Source: JBCCTX01 sp964652565 (GTDB lineage: Bacteria > Bacteroidota > Bacteroidia > J057). Taken from it: 54,782 bases of DNA. Of this stretch, positions 54,673 through 54,782 are shown piece after piece. The notes under the pieces are model-generated. The model ran no database searches. It was not told the origin of the DNA and saw nothing but the letters and a program-made list of their open reading frames with translations. Location of the stretch: positions 1-54,782 of the forward strand of contig CAZZEC010000018.1 in NCBI GenBank assembly GCA_964652565.1, in the 5' to 3' direction. A program made the position numbers and the translations under genes. How positions within the stretch are numbered: the first letter of the stretch is position 1; every line of letters starts with the position of its first letter.

Positions 54673-54709
54673 AGGAGAATACAAATATAGTAAATAATTA
54701 TATTATTTA

Positions 54710-54782
54710 GACGACGGACGATGGACCACGGACGACGGACGACGGACGACGGACGACGGACGACGGACGACGGACGACGGAC
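54710..54782. repeat. Heptanucleotide tandem repeat
   Basis: About ten copies of a 7-bp unit, GACGACG, run to the end of the window and probably beyond. The second and third units vary (GACGATG, GACCACG), and from 54731 the copies are identical. No coding frame spans it here. Confidence 0.92.

Noticed and set aside
54211..54684. Longer DUF5615 frame with a 39-residue N-terminal extension
   Set aside because: The extension lies across the tRNA-Ala gene. Family similarity begins at the ATG at 54567.
54710..54782. CRISPR array
   Set aside because: The 7-bp units have no spacers; this is a simple tandem repeat.

Overview
The window is AT-rich chromosomal DNA from a member of the Bacteroidota. 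The main evidence is a full-length sprA gene (type IX secretion/gliding translocon, 2468 codons) directly downstream of ruvA. Supporting signs are many exported beta-barrel and lipoprotein genes, ECF sigma factors paired with membrane proteins, a DUF368 protein, carotenoid genes, and an almost complete lack of Shine-Dalgarno sequences. The gene set (GMC dehydrogenase with subunit 3, PVC-type CxxCH protein, M81 peptidase) would suit a Cytophagales- or Saprospiria-like, probably aquatic, aerobe. The sequence alone does not fix the genus.

Layout. 1-5 kb: an EF-hand protein, an ECF sigma factor, phytoene synthase and a fused lycopene cyclase, then DUF368 and ribosome recycling factor on the minus strand. 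5-9.6 kb: a second ECF sigma factor overlapping a membrane/beta-barrel protein, and an M23 peptidase coupled to an unknown ORF. 9.6-15.6 kb: a large TPR protein and a neighbour that appear to share a domain, and a beta-barrel protein. 15.7-21.7 kb: a plus-strand run of oxidoreductase, glutaminase, M81 peptidase, DUF885-like protein and nitrilase. 22-28.3 kb: superoxide dismutase, fluoride exporter, three thioredoxin-fold genes, pyrF and a degenerate CPBP protein. 28.5-36.8 kb: ruvA and sprA. 37-42.4 kb: an NtrY/NtrC-type two-component pair divergent from an FtsX-type ABC permease, with a sigma-54-like promoter and two upstream palindromes between them. 42.4-43.1 kb: a PIN/DUF6364 toxin-antitoxin pair. 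43.3-49 kb: a gluconate-dehydrogenase-type subunit 3, a GMC oxidoreductase and a large cytochrome-c/beta-propeller protein. 49.4-54.8 kb: a beta-barrel protein, a lipoprotein, an SRPBCC protein, flotillin plus NfeD, a DUF5615 protein, tRNA-Ala(GGC) and a 7-bp tandem repeat running off the end.

The most striking unlabelled structure is a family of five MITE-like elements of about 125 bp (14004, 28316, 36939, 43205, 49044). They share CAGGGCAAACGCAC-type terminal inverted repeats and are flanked by 9-bp (in one case 8-bp) target duplications, perfect in two copies. They fall into two sequence subfamilies and all lie between genes, three of them in divergent promoter regions. No transposase is present in the window. 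Two further palindromes at 50.5-50.6 kb form a separate REP-like pair.
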